The notes beneath the pieces were generated by a model. The model had not been told where the DNA came from. It worked only from the letters and a program-made list of their open reading frames with translations, and made no database searches. Source: JABDCD01 sp964469525 (GTDB lineage: Bacteria > Pseudomonadota > Alphaproteobacteria > Rickettsiales > SXRF01). From it: DNA of 49,617 nt. The stretch covers positions 1 through 49,617 of the forward strand of contig CAYXYU010000014.1 of assembly GCA_964469525.1 (NCBI GenBank), in the 5' to 3' direction. Below, piece after piece: positions 8,423-16,544 of this stretch (its first letter is position 1; each line of letters opens with the position of its first letter). A program made the translations under genes and the position numbers.

Positions 8423-8815
8423 TCAATTCGGCTTTTTCAGCTGGTCGGGGCTATCGAGTGAAAATACCGGAATTTCAATCAGAAACCGCTCCCCGTCAGA
8501 TGTCTCCATCTCGTAATGGCCGCGCATGATGCCCGATGGGGTGCGCAGACTCGTGCCGCTGGTATAGCGATAGGAATCGCCCTGCTCAAGTACCGGCTGT
8601 TCCCCGACCACGCCTGGCCCGCGCACTTCCTGCACCGCGCCGGTGGCATCGGTGATGTGCCAGTAGCGGTTCAGCAGCTGCACCGTCTGCTCGCCGAAAT
8701 TCTCCAGTTCGATGGTATAAGCCCAGACGTAATGCCCCGCCTCCGGGTCGGACTGGTCCGGCAGATAGGCCGGCAGGACGGTGACTTTGATCTTGCGCGT
8801 GGTCTGGGTGTACAT
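8423..8815 (-). CDS. apaG: ApaG domain protein
   Basis: This 130-residue single-domain beta-sandwich protein is of the ApaG/DUF525 family. Typical features are YVWAYTIELENFGEQTVQLLNRYWHITDATG and the later GVVGEQPVLEQGDSYRYTSGTSLRTPSGIMRGHY, which spans nearly the whole protein. ApaG is linked to diadenosine tetraphosphate levels and Co2+/Mg2+ phenotypes in enterobacteria, but its biochemical role is unsettled. It is the last gene of a folE-argE-apaG run, one base after the argE stop. Its own stop sits two bases from a class A repeat. Confidence 0.94.
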   Translation of the reverse strand: MYTQTTRKIKVTVLPAYLPDQSDPEAGHYVWAYTIELENFGEQTVQLLNRYWHITDATGAVQEVRGPGVVGEQPVLEQGDSYRYTSGTSLRTPSGIMRGHYEMETSDGERFLIEIPVFSLDSPDQLKKPN

Positions 8816-8816
8816 C

Positions 8817-10007
8817 TTACATCCTCACCAGTAGGGGATCGGCGATCAGCCGCAGCATGAAGGCCGCGCACTCGCGCAGTTGCTCGTGCTCGATGAACTC
8901 GTCGGGCTTGTGTGCCTGCTCAATGCTGCCCGGGCCGCAGATAATGGCGGGAACGCCGTAGTCGTTGAACACACCGGCTTCAGTGCCGAAAGAAACTGCA
9001 CATTCCTCATTGGTATTCGCCCAGCGCATGACAGTCTGGGCGGCGTGCTGTGCCTCGGCGGGCAGCGTAACGCCCGGCATATGAGAAATGGGCCGGGTGG
9101 CGATGACGGCATCCGGTGCAGTTTTCCTCATCGTTGCCTCGACCTCGCGACAACGCTGCTCGAACCGCGAGAACAGCGTGTCGCCATCCTCATTCGGCAA
9201 TGGGCGTATCTCCCACTGGAACCGGCATTCGCGGGGAACGATGTTGCGTGCCGTGCCGCCCTGAATGATACCGGTATGCACGGTGGAGCAGGGCGGATCG
9301 AAACGCGCATCCTGCAAGCCGGATGTTGCCAACACGGCCGCCATGGCGGTCAGGTATTGCACCAGCTCACAGGCGACCTGCACGGCGTTTACTCCCATAT
9401 GCGGCTGGCTGGAATGCCATTCCATGCCGCGCACGCTGGTTTCGAATGACAGCACCCCCTTATGCGCTGTCACCACCTGCATCCGCGTCGGCTCGCCGAT
9501 GACGGCGAAGGCAGGTTTTGGAATATTTTTTGTGATATGCTCCAGCAGCACCGGCGCGCCGAGACAACCGATCTCCTCGTCATAGGAAAAAGCAAGCCAG
9601 ATCGGGCGCTGCAGCTGCAGGCGGCTGAACTCCGGCAGCATGGCGAGGCAGATTGCGAGAAATCCTTTCATGTCGGCGGCGCCGCGTCCGTATAGCCTGC
9701 CGTCCCGTTCGGTGAGCGTGAACGGGTCGCTGCTCCATTCCTGCCCGTCTACCGGCACCACGTCGGTATGGCCGGATAATATCACGCCATCGGCCACTTC
9801 GGGGCCGATGCGGGCCAGCAGATTGCTCTTGCTGCCGTCCGCCGAGGGGATGGCGGTGCAGAAGACGCGGTGGTCCTGCAGGTGCTTTTTGATGAAGTCG
9901 ATGATCGGAAGATTACTGTTGCGGCTGGTGCTGTCGAAGGTGACGAGCAGCTTGAGCAGCTGCACGGCGCGGCCGGTGATGCCGTCGATCTGACGCTCGT
10001 CGTTCAT
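8817..10007 (-). CDS. argE: Acetylornithine deacetylase (M20 family)
   Basis: This 396-residue zinc-dependent amidohydrolase removes acetate from N-acetylornithine in arginine synthesis. The dinuclear metal site is visible: SGHTDVVP (His80, Asp82), GRGAADMKGF (Asp112) and the catalytic SYDEEIGCLGA (Glu144/145). The C-terminal metal ligand is in GPGSIEQAHKPDEFIE. The dimerisation insert around residues 175-285 is present, so the length is normal. The start at 10007 overlaps the folE stop by four bases (ATGA). ArgE versus succinyl-diaminopimelate desuccinylase DapE is decided by SFGTEAGVFNDYG and IEQAHKPDE, typical of ArgE, but specificity is inferred. Confidence 0.9.
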   Translation of the reverse strand: MNDERQIDGITGRAVQLLKLLVTFDSTSRNSNLPIIDFIKKHLQDHRVFCTAIPSADGSKSNLLARIGPEVADGVILSGHTDVVPVDGQEWSSDPFTLTERDGRLYGRGAADMKGFLAICLAMLPEFSRLQLQRPIWLAFSYDEEIGCLGAPVLLEHITKNIPKPAFAVIGEPTRMQVVTAHKGVLSFETSVRGMEWHSSQPHMGVNAVQVACELVQYLTAMAAVLATSGLQDARFDPPCSTVHTGIIQGGTARNIVPRECRFQWEIRPLPNEDGDTLFSRFEQRCREVEATMRKTAPDAVIATRPISHMPGVTLPAEAQHAAQTVMRWANTNEECAVSFGTEAGVFNDYGVPAIICGPGSIEQAHKPDEFIEHEQLRECAAFMLRLIADPLLVRM

Positions 10008-10594
10008 CGCGGCGACTTGAGCAGGCTGAAGAATTCCTGCCGGGTGCGCGGGTCGCTGCGGAACAGGCCGAGCAGACGGCTGGTCTGCATCGCCGAGCCC
10101 GGCTTGTGCACGCCGCGCGTCGTCATGCACATATGGGTCGCTTCGATCACCACTGCCACGCCGCGCGCGTCCAGCGCACGGTGCAACGTGTCGGCGATCT
10201 GCGCCGTCAGTTTCTCCTGGATCTGTAACCGCTTGGCGTAGGCGTCGACCAGCCGCGCCAGCTTGCTGACGCCAAGCACCTTGCTGCCGGGGATATAAGC
10301 GATGTGCGCCCGGCCGGTGAACGGCACCATGTGGTGTTCGCAGTAGGAGTCGAACACGATATCGCGCAGTACGATCATCTCGTCATAGCCTTCGACGTCT
10401 CTGAACGTGCGGCTCAAGGTGGTTTCGGGGATGATATCGTAACCGCGGAAGAATTCCTCATAGGATTTCACGACGCGCTTCGGCGTATCGCGCAGGCCTT
10501 CGCGCGCCGGGTCGTCACCGGCCCAGCGTATCAGCGTGCGCACCGCCTCCTCGGCCTCGGCGCGAGTTGGCTTTGGATTTTTTTTCGATGCCAT
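10004..10594 (-). CDS. folE: GTP cyclohydrolase I
   Basis: This 196-residue enzyme converts GTP to 7,8-dihydroneopterin triphosphate, the first step of folate (and possibly queuosine) synthesis. Zinc ligands are recognisable as Cys85 and His88 in YCEHHMVPFTGRAHIAYIP and Cys156 in ATHMCMTTRGV. LGVSKLARLVDAYAKRLQIQEKLT is the family signature. The N-terminus is lysine-rich and short. It is the first gene of the folE-argE-apaG run and is divergent from the amidase gene at 10682; the 87-base AT-rich gap between them must hold both promoters, though neither stands out. Confidence 0.97.
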   Translation of the reverse strand: MASKKNPKPTRAEAEEAVRTLIRWAGDDPAREGLRDTPKRVVKSYEEFFRGYDIIPETTLSRTFRDVEGYDEMIVLRDIVFDSYCEHHMVPFTGRAHIAYIPGSKVLGVSKLARLVDAYAKRLQIQEKLTAQIADTLHRALDARGVAVVIEATHMCMTTRGVHKPGSAMQTSRLLGLFRSDPRTRQEFFSLLKSPR

Positions 10595-10681
10595 GCGGCA
10601 GTTCCTTGCGTTCCTTAATAGATGGAAAGGCCTACATTATCTTCTTTCCTATATAAATCCAATCCTCTAATTATCTAGAGT

Positions 10682-11743
10682 ATGCTGAAACATACGATTC
10701 CCTATGTCGATTTGCGCGGCAAAACGCCGGTGGACCTGCTGCGCGCCTACCCCGACAAGGCGCATGCGCTGATTACGGCGACACGGCGCACCTTCGGCAT
10801 CTGGAGCGATGCTGCCAGCTGGGTGGGGCTGCCGCTGGCCGACCGGCACTCGCTGCGCTGGCTGAAACGCACCCGCAATCCATATCTTGGTGAAATTGAA
10901 TCATTCGCGGATATTCTGCGTGTGCGGGGCGTCTATGCGCTGAATCTGAGCTATGAATGGGGCTGCACCACGGGGGCCTACCGGACCGGGGAGACGGTCG
11001 GCATGCTGCGCGTGCTCGACTGGCCATTCCCCCAACTGGGGCGGCAGGTCATGGTGGTACGCCAGAGCGGGAAAGCCGGAGATTATTATAATGTCACCTG
11101 GCCTGCCATCTCGGGTGTATTCACCGGGCTGGCGCCGGGCCGGTTTGCTGCCGCGCTTAATCTGGCGCCGATGCGCCGCCACCATATGACCTTGGTGGGC
11201 GACTGGCTTATCAATCGACGCCTGATGGAAAACGCCAGCGGCATTCCGCCCGCGCACCTGCTGCGGCAGGTGTTCGAGCAGGCGGAAAGTTATGAGGGCG
11301 CCAGAGCTATGTTGATGAAGGTACCGGTGGCACTGCCGTCCATCTTCATACTGACCGGGCCAAAGGCGGGGCAGGGCTGCGTCATCGAGCGGCTGGAGAG
11401 CGATGCGGTAGCCACTGATCTGGCGGCGGGCCAGCGCATCACCGCCAGCAACCAGTTCCAGAGTCGGTTTGACACGGAGGGCGAAGGCTGGCGGCCACGC
11501 GAAATCGACAGCGAAGGGCGGCTGCGCCAAAGCCTGTCCATTCACGGGCACGAGTTGCTGGGCGATGACTTCCAGTGGTTGCAGGGGCCGATCATCAATC
11601 GGCGCACACGGGTAGTGGTAGTGGCTGACGCGGCAACAGGCCGCCTCATGGTGCAGGGATACGAAGGGGTGGTGCAGGTGACCGAGCTGTTCCGCCTGCC
11701 GGTCGCACCCGTCAAGCAGGCTACCGACCAGGTGTTCGCTTGA
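10682..11743 (+). CDS. NAAA/acid ceramidase-like Ntn amide hydrolase
   Basis: This 353-residue protein resembles linear-amide C-N hydrolases of the choloylglycine hydrolase/NAAA/acid ceramidase superfamily. Such enzymes use an N-terminal-nucleophile Cys exposed by autocleavage; here the candidate is Cys95 in YEWGCTTGAY. Supporting motifs are MLRVLDWPFP (the RxxDW motif that follows the nucleophile), YYNVTWPAISGVFTGLAPGRFAAALN, and TASNQFQS in the C-terminal part. Residues 1-94 would be the propeptide. There is no clear signal peptide, so it is probably cytoplasmic. Likely substrates are fatty-acyl amides; the next two genes deal with lysophospholipids and fatty acids, which fits acyl-chain scavenging. 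Substrate and role are inferred. Confidence 0.75.
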   Translation: MLKHTIPYVDLRGKTPVDLLRAYPDKAHALITATRRTFGIWSDAASWVGLPLADRHSLRWLKRTRNPYLGEIESFADILRVRGVYALNLSYEWGCTTGAYRTGETVGMLRVLDWPFPQLGRQVMVVRQSGKAGDYYNVTWPAISGVFTGLAPGRFAAALNLAPMRRHHMTLVGDWLINRRLMENASGIPPAHLLRQVFEQAESYEGARAMLMKVPVALPSIFILTGPKAGQGCVIERLESDAVATDLAAGQRITASNQFQSRFDTEGEGWRPREIDSEGRLRQSLSIHGHELLGDDFQWLQGPIINRRTRVVVVADAATGRLMVQGYEGVVQVTELFRLPVAPVKQATDQVFA

Positions 11744-11750
11744 GGCAGGC

Positions 11751-13055
11751 ATGGATCTCGAGGGCATCGACAAAATCAATACGCTGCCGACGCTGAAATA
11801 CAGCCTGTTCCTCAAGCAACGCTTCCTGCCGATCTTCCTCTCCACCTTCCTCGGCGCCTTCAACGACAACCTGCTGCGTTCGGGCCTGGTGGTGCTGATC
11901 GCCTACTCGGCGAGCTACGGCATCGATCTGATCACGCCGCCGGAAATACTGGTGACGCTGTGCTCGGCGCTGCTGGTGGCGCCGATGCTGCTGTTCTCGT
12001 CGCTGGCCGGGACGCTGGCCGACAAGTATGAGAAGTCGCGGCTGGTGCGCTACACCAAAATCGCCGAAGTGGCCATCATGGCCGGGGCGTTTTACGGCTT
12101 CGCGACGAATAATATCGCGCTCTTGATGCTGCTGCTGTTCGTCAGCGGCACCCACACCACCTTCTACAGCCCGATCAAATTCTCCATCCTGCCCGACCAT
12201 CTGCAGCCGGGCGAGCTGCTGGCCGGCAACGGCTTCATGGCGGGAGGGAGCTACCTCGCCATCCTGCTCGGGCTGATCGCCGGCGGTCTGCTGGTCGATA
12301 TGCCCGACAACATCATCGGCTTTACCGCGCTTTGCGTGGCTTTTGTGGGGCTGGTGGCCAGCCTGTTCATTCCCGAGTCGCAAGTGTCGCACCCCGAGCT
12401 CGAGATCAACTGGAACCTGTGGCAGGCCTCGAAGGACATCATTGCCTACGCCTTCGCCGACAAGGTGATTCTCGGCTCCATCTTCGGCCTGTCCTGGTTC
12501 CTGCTGGTAGGGTCGGTGTTCATGTCGCAGTTCGCCAACTACGCGCAGATGGTGCTAAACGCCAACAATGAGGTGTATATTCTTTTCCTCACCGTGTTCT
12601 CCATCGGCATCGCCGCCGGATCGCTGATGTGCGACACGATCCTGAAAGGGCAGATCACGCTGAAGCTGACGCCGTTGGTGGCACTTGGCGTGTCGCTGTT
12701 CACCTGCCTGATGGTGGTGGTCACGCCGCAGGAAAATGCGGGCGATCTGCTCAATGTAGGCACATTTCTTGATATCGCACAGCATTGGCTGGTGCTCGGC
12801 TGCATGCTGCTGGTGGCGGTGTGCGGCGGCATCTACTTGGTCCCGTTCTATGCGCGGCTGCAGTCGCACACCTCGCCGAAATTCCGCTCCCGCGTCATGG
12901 CTGCGAGCAACCTGAGCGATTCGATCTTCATGACCGTGGCGGCGCTGGTATCGGCACTGTTGCTTTCCATTGGCTTTTTTATTACCGATCTGTTCATGCT
13001 GCTGGCCGTCCTCAACCTCATCGTCGTGTATTATGCTCGAAAACATACTGCTTAG
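11751..13055 (+). CDS. lplT: Lysophospholipid flippase-type MFS transporter (LplT-like)
   Basis: This 434-residue, roughly 12-helix major facilitator protein begins LKQRFLPIFLSTFLGAFNDNLLRSG, the characteristic start of LplT-type lysophospholipid transporters (the FxxxFNDN motif). Later FYSPIKFSILPDHLQPGELLAGNGF is also diagnostic. LplT flips lysophospholipids across the inner membrane so that the neighbouring Aas enzyme can re-acylate them. The gene starts seven bases after the amidase stop, and its end overlaps aas by 23 bases, so the three form one operon. In some bacteria LplT and Aas are fused; here they are separate but overlapping. Confidence 0.9.
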   Translation: MDLEGIDKINTLPTLKYSLFLKQRFLPIFLSTFLGAFNDNLLRSGLVVLIAYSASYGIDLITPPEILVTLCSALLVAPMLLFSSLAGTLADKYEKSRLVRYTKIAEVAIMAGAFYGFATNNIALLMLLLFVSGTHTTFYSPIKFSILPDHLQPGELLAGNGFMAGGSYLAILLGLIAGGLLVDMPDNIIGFTALCVAFVGLVASLFIPESQVSHPELEINWNLWQASKDIIAYAFADKVILGSIFGLSWFLLVGSVFMSQFANYAQMVLNANNEVYILFLTVFSIGIAAGSLMCDTILKGQITLKLTPLVALGVSLFTCLMVVVTPQENAGDLLNVGTFLDIAQHWLVLGCMLLVAVCGGIYLVPFYARLQSHTSPKFRSRVMAASNLSDSIFMTVAALVSALLLSIGFFITDLFMLLAVLNLIVVYYARKHTA

Positions 13056-15141
13056 GATTCCGCTGACATTTCTGCTGAGACTGTTTTTCCGCGTCGAGGT
13101 GCGCGGGCTGGAGCATTATCAAGCAGCGGGCAACCGGATGCTCATCATCTCCAACCACCAGTCCTATCTTGATCCGTTGATGCTGGCGGTATTCCTGCCA
13201 AGGAAGCCCGCCTTCGCCATCAACGTGTTCCAGGCGGACAAATGGTATTTCCGCTGGTTCGACCGGGTGGTGACGCTGTACAAGCTCGATCCCCTCAAAC
13301 CACTGTCCATGAAGCGCCTGATCCAGGACCTGCGGCAGGACGCACAGGTGGTGCTTTTCCCTGAAGGCCGCATCACCACTTCCGGTGGCATCATGAAAAT
13401 CTACGATGGTACCGGCATGATCGTCGAGAAGACCGGCGCCACCGTGCTGCCGGTGCGTTTCGATGGCGCGGAATATTCCAGGCTCTCGCGCCTTGGCGGC
13501 AAGCTGCGCCAGCGCTGGTTTCCCAAGGTGCGCATGACGATCCTGCCGCCGGTGCGGTTTAAGGAAGGGGAGGCGGTATCGTCGCAGGCCATCTACGACA
13601 TCATGACGCGCTCAGCCTTCGAAAGCGCAGACAAGCGCCGCAGCCTGCTCGACGCTATCCTCGGCGCGAAGGAATGGCATGGCGGCGGCCACACGGTAGC
13701 CTATGACATCACCCGTAGCGGCATGAGCTACCGCTCGTTGCTCACACGCGGATTTATCCTGGGTAGTAAGCTGAATATTGATGAAAAATTTGTCGGCGTA
13801 TTGCTGCCGGGGGCGCATGGGGCGGTGGTGACGTTCGTCGCACTGCACATGCTCGGGAAAGTTCCTTGCATGCTTAACTTTTCCGCCGGCGTGGCCAATA
13901 TTCTTCATGCCTGCCGCATCGCCGAAGTCAAGACGGTGCTGACCTCGCGCGCCTTTATCGAAAAGGGAAAGCTCGAAGAAGTGGCAGCGGCGCTGGAGAA
14001 AAACCACCGGGTGATTTACCTCGAGGATCTGCGCAAGGAAATCGGCATTGCCGATAAGCTGCGCGGGCTGGCGCGGGGTTTCGTCCCGCGCCGGGAACTG
14101 CGTGATACGCTGGCGCGCGTGCAGCCGGATGACCCGGCGGTGGTTCTCTACACTTCCGGCTCGGAAGGAGTACCCAAAGGCGTGGCGCTGTCGCACGCCA
14201 ACCTGCTCGCCAACATCCATCAGGCCTGCGCGAAGCTCGATCTGACTTCGTCGGATTTATTTTTCAACGCACTGCCGTTGTTCCATTCCTTCGGGTTGAT
14301 GGCGGGGATGCTGCTGCCGCTGGTGACCGGCGTGCGCACCTTTCTTTATCCAAGTCCGCTGCATTACCGCGTGATCCCTGACCTGGTCTATGACAGTGAT
14401 GCCACCGTCATGCTCGGCACCGACACCTTCTATAACGGTTATGCCCGCTATGCCCACGATTATGATTTCTGGAATATCCGCCTTGCGGTTGCCGGTGCCG
14501 AAAAACTGAGAGAGAGTACGCGCCGCCTCTATGCCGAACGGTTCGGTATGACGATTTACGAAGGCTATGGGGTGACGGAAACCAGCCCGGTTATCAGTGT
14601 CAATACGCCACTGGAGCATAAGCACGGCACGGTCGGTCGTCCTCTGCCGGGCATTGAATGCCGCCTTGAGCCGGTGGAAGGGCTGGAGGAGGGCGGGCGG
14701 CTTTTAGTCAAGGGATCGAATGTGATGTTGGGTTACCTGAAAGCCGATCAGCCAGGGATCGTCCAGCCGCAGGAGGAATGGTATGACACGGGCGACATTG
14801 TGGCGATTGACGGCGAGGGCTACATAAGGATTCAGGGGCGCGCCAAGCGCTTCGCCAAGATCGGCGGCGAGATGGTGTCGCTGGCGGCGGTGGAGGAGAT
14901 GGTGCTCAGCCTATCCCCCGATGTGGCGCATGCCGCGCTCTCGGTGCCGGATGAGCGCAAGGGCGAGCAGATCGTGCTGTTCACCGAAGCAAAGGAACTG
15001 ACTCGCGAGCAGATCGTGCAGCATGCGCGTGAACACGGCATCGCGGAAATCAGCCTGCCCAGGCGCATTATTCCCATGGATGCGCTGCCGCGGCTGGGCA
15101 ACGGCAAGATCGATTACATGACGCTGAAGGGGAAGGTGTAG
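13033..15141 (+). CDS. aas: Acyltransferase / acyl-ACP synthetase fusion (Aas-like)
   Basis: This 702-residue two-domain enzyme re-acylates 2-acyl-glycerophospholipids using fatty acid activated by its own C-terminal domain. The N-terminal PlsC-type domain (about 1-190) has the HX4D motif in SNHQSYLDP (His42, Asp47) and FPEGR at 109-113. The AMP-forming ligase domain (about 220-702) has the P-loop-like YTSGSEGVPKG near residue 375 and YEGYGVTETSP and YDTGDIVAIDGEGYIRIQGRAKRFAKIGGEMVS further on. The start at 13033 lies inside the 3' end of lplT; the longer open frame upstream is in the wrong context. A class A repeat begins two bases after its stop. Confidence 0.93.
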   Translation: MLENILLRIPLTFLLRLFFRVEVRGLEHYQAAGNRMLIISNHQSYLDPLMLAVFLPRKPAFAINVFQADKWYFRWFDRVVTLYKLDPLKPLSMKRLIQDLRQDAQVVLFPEGRITTSGGIMKIYDGTGMIVEKTGATVLPVRFDGAEYSRLSRLGGKLRQRWFPKVRMTILPPVRFKEGEAVSSQAIYDIMTRSAFESADKRRSLLDAILGAKEWHGGGHTVAYDITRSGMSYRSLLTRGFILGSKLNIDEKFVGVLLPGAHGAVVTFVALHMLGKVPCMLNFSAGVANILHACRIAEVKTVLTSRAFIEKGKLEEVAAALEKNHRVIYLEDLRKEIGIADKLRGLARGFVPRRELRDTLARVQPDDPAVVLYTSGSEGVPKGVALSHANLLANIHQACAKLDLTSSDLFFNALPLFHSFGLMAGMLLPLVTGVRTFLYPSPLHYRVIPDLVYDSDATVMLGTDTFYNGYARYAHDYDFWNIRLAVAGAEKLRESTRRLYAERFGMTIYEGYGVTETSPVISVNTPLEHKHGTVGRPLPGIECRLEPVEGLEEGGRLLVKGSNVMLGYLKADQPGIVQPQEEWYDTGDIVAIDGEGYIRIQGRAKRFAKIGGEMVSLAAVEEMVLSLSPDVAHAALSVPDERKGEQIVLFTEAKELTREQIVQHAREHGIAEISLPRRIIPMDALPRLGNGKIDYMTLKGKV

Positions 15142-15143
15142 TT

Positions 15144-15242
15144 CCGTCATCACCCGAATCGCGTAGTGGTTCTAGGGTGATCCAGTTCTTTAAACGTAAT
15201 CTGAATTCCCTGGGATTCGCTCTGCGAATCGGGGCATGACGG
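15144..15242. repeat. Class A two-hairpin element, 99 bp
   Basis: This element fills the entire gap between the convergent aas stop (15141) and the ankyrin gene stop (15243). It begins CCGTCATCACCC, closes its first stem with GGGTGATCCAG, has a short AT-rich loop, reopens with CTGAATTCCC and ends GGGGCATGACGG. It has exactly the same length (99 bp) as the copy inside the DUF488 gene. It is probably a bidirectional transcript end. Confidence 0.85.
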
Positions 15243-16454
15243 TTATTTTGCTGGAACCATCTCCAAATTAAACTTCCTCATCATCTCCTGAGAATCTTCG
15301 CCCGTACGGGCAGGGTTCTGGCCCCAGTCGGGCGTGGAATATTCCACGGTGGCAGGCGGAGGTAGTTCACCATAGCCGACCTTGCCTGTCTTCTCCGGCA
15401 CGCTGTCCTCAAGCTCGATGTCCCACAGCTGCGCGATGGCAGTACAGCGGTTCTGCATGTCCTCCATCCGGCCGACGCCTCGCTCGCTGCGGGCGCGGTT
15501 GGTTGGCATGGAGTTCAGTTGATTGAACATGCGTGTCTTGGCTGCTTCATAAATGCCAGTGACGAATTTCTCCGTCTGGCCATATTTTCCTTGCAACGTA
15601 TCCTCGGCCTTGCGGATATTGTCCTTGTTACTTTCCATGGCCACCGCCAGCTCCTCAGCTGTCAGATCGACCTCCTGTTTCACCGTACTGCAGAAATACC
15701 AGTACTGAAACGCGCAGGTGTTGAATGCAAGCTCGTAGGCCGGTTTCTTGATATCGTCCTGCGCCTTCTTCTGGTCAACGGGCGGTGTTACTTGCTCTGC
15801 CTGGACTTCCGGCGGCTTGCTTTCCACTTCTTTTTTCTCTGCCTCTTCCCGGGCTGCTTCCTCCGCCACGCGTGCCGCCGCTTCTTCGGCAGCCTTCGCC
15901 TGGGCCTCCGCATACTTGCGGGCATTTTCCTCAGCAATGCGATAATTCTCGGCGATGGCGCGGTTATAGTCCTCGTATCTCTTCATGGTCTGAGCCGTCT
16001 GTTCCTTGACGAAGTTATCGAGGATCTCAACGATATTCTTATATCCCGCTTTAAAAGCCACGCTGCGCGCCATGTCGCCATTATCGTTCAGCGCATAATA
16101 ATCAATACCTTTCTCGAGCAGGTATTTGACGGTTTCCTCATTGCCGCGTCGCGCCGCGTAGAAAAGGGCGGTATTATCATTATTATCCCTGTCGTTGATG
16201 TCGGCGCCGGCGTCGAGCAGCGCCTTCACTACCGCCAGCCCCTCCGGATCGCGGCGCTGGGCCGCCAGCGCCAGCAGCGGTACGCCATTCTCATCGAATT
16301 CATCGGGAGATGCACCCTGCTGCAGAAGGAGTTTTACGTCATCGGCCCGGCCCAGGTTGACGCGGTAAATAATTTCCTCATCGGGGGCATCAATGGCGAC
16401 CACCGGCGCAGCCAGCAGCAGGGCGGAGCACAGTAGGATTCCGAAACGCCTCAT
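15243..16454 (-). CDS. Secreted ankyrin-repeat protein with Ala/Glu coiled coil
   Basis: This 403-residue protein starts with a signal peptide (MRRFGILLCSALLLAAPVVA, cleavage likely before IDAPDE). At least three ankyrin repeats follow, at about residues 25-145 (VKLLLQQGASPDEFDENGVPLLALAA; VKALLDAGADINDRDNNDNTALFYAA; VKYLLEKGIDYYALNDNG). A long Ala/Glu/Lys-rich coiled coil spans about 165-225. The C-terminal domain (about 245-403) has four Cys and no match I know. Ankyrin repeats bind proteins, so a periplasmic scaffold is the natural guess. The start at 16454 is chosen because it gives a proper signal peptide; upstream ATGs would extend into the divergent htpG promoter region. Its stop directly abuts a class A repeat. 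Confidence 0.82.
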   Translation of the reverse strand: MRRFGILLCSALLLAAPVVAIDAPDEEIIYRVNLGRADDVKLLLQQGASPDEFDENGVPLLALAAQRRDPEGLAVVKALLDAGADINDRDNNDNTALFYAARRGNEETVKYLLEKGIDYYALNDNGDMARSVAFKAGYKNIVEILDNFVKEQTAQTMKRYEDYNRAIAENYRIAEENARKYAEAQAKAAEEAAARVAEEAAREEAEKKEVESKPPEVQAEQVTPPVDQKKAQDDIKKPAYELAFNTCAFQYWYFCSTVKQEVDLTAEELAVAMESNKDNIRKAEDTLQGKYGQTEKFVTGIYEAAKTRMFNQLNSMPTNRARSERGVGRMEDMQNRCTAIAQLWDIELEDSVPEKTGKVGYGELPPPATVEYSTPDWGQNPARTGEDSQEMMRKFNLEMVPAK

Positions 16455-16544
16455 AAAGTAATACAATGACCCCGTTCTTGACATTCGCTGCATAGGCACC
16501 ATATGGCTTGCATAGGGTGTAATCATAGCATATTCCGGGGAAAT

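Noticed and set aside
15519..16436. A 305-residue plus-strand frame opposite the ankyrin gene
   Set aside because: The minus strand has a signal peptide and clear ankyrin repeats; the plus frame has no start context or family.
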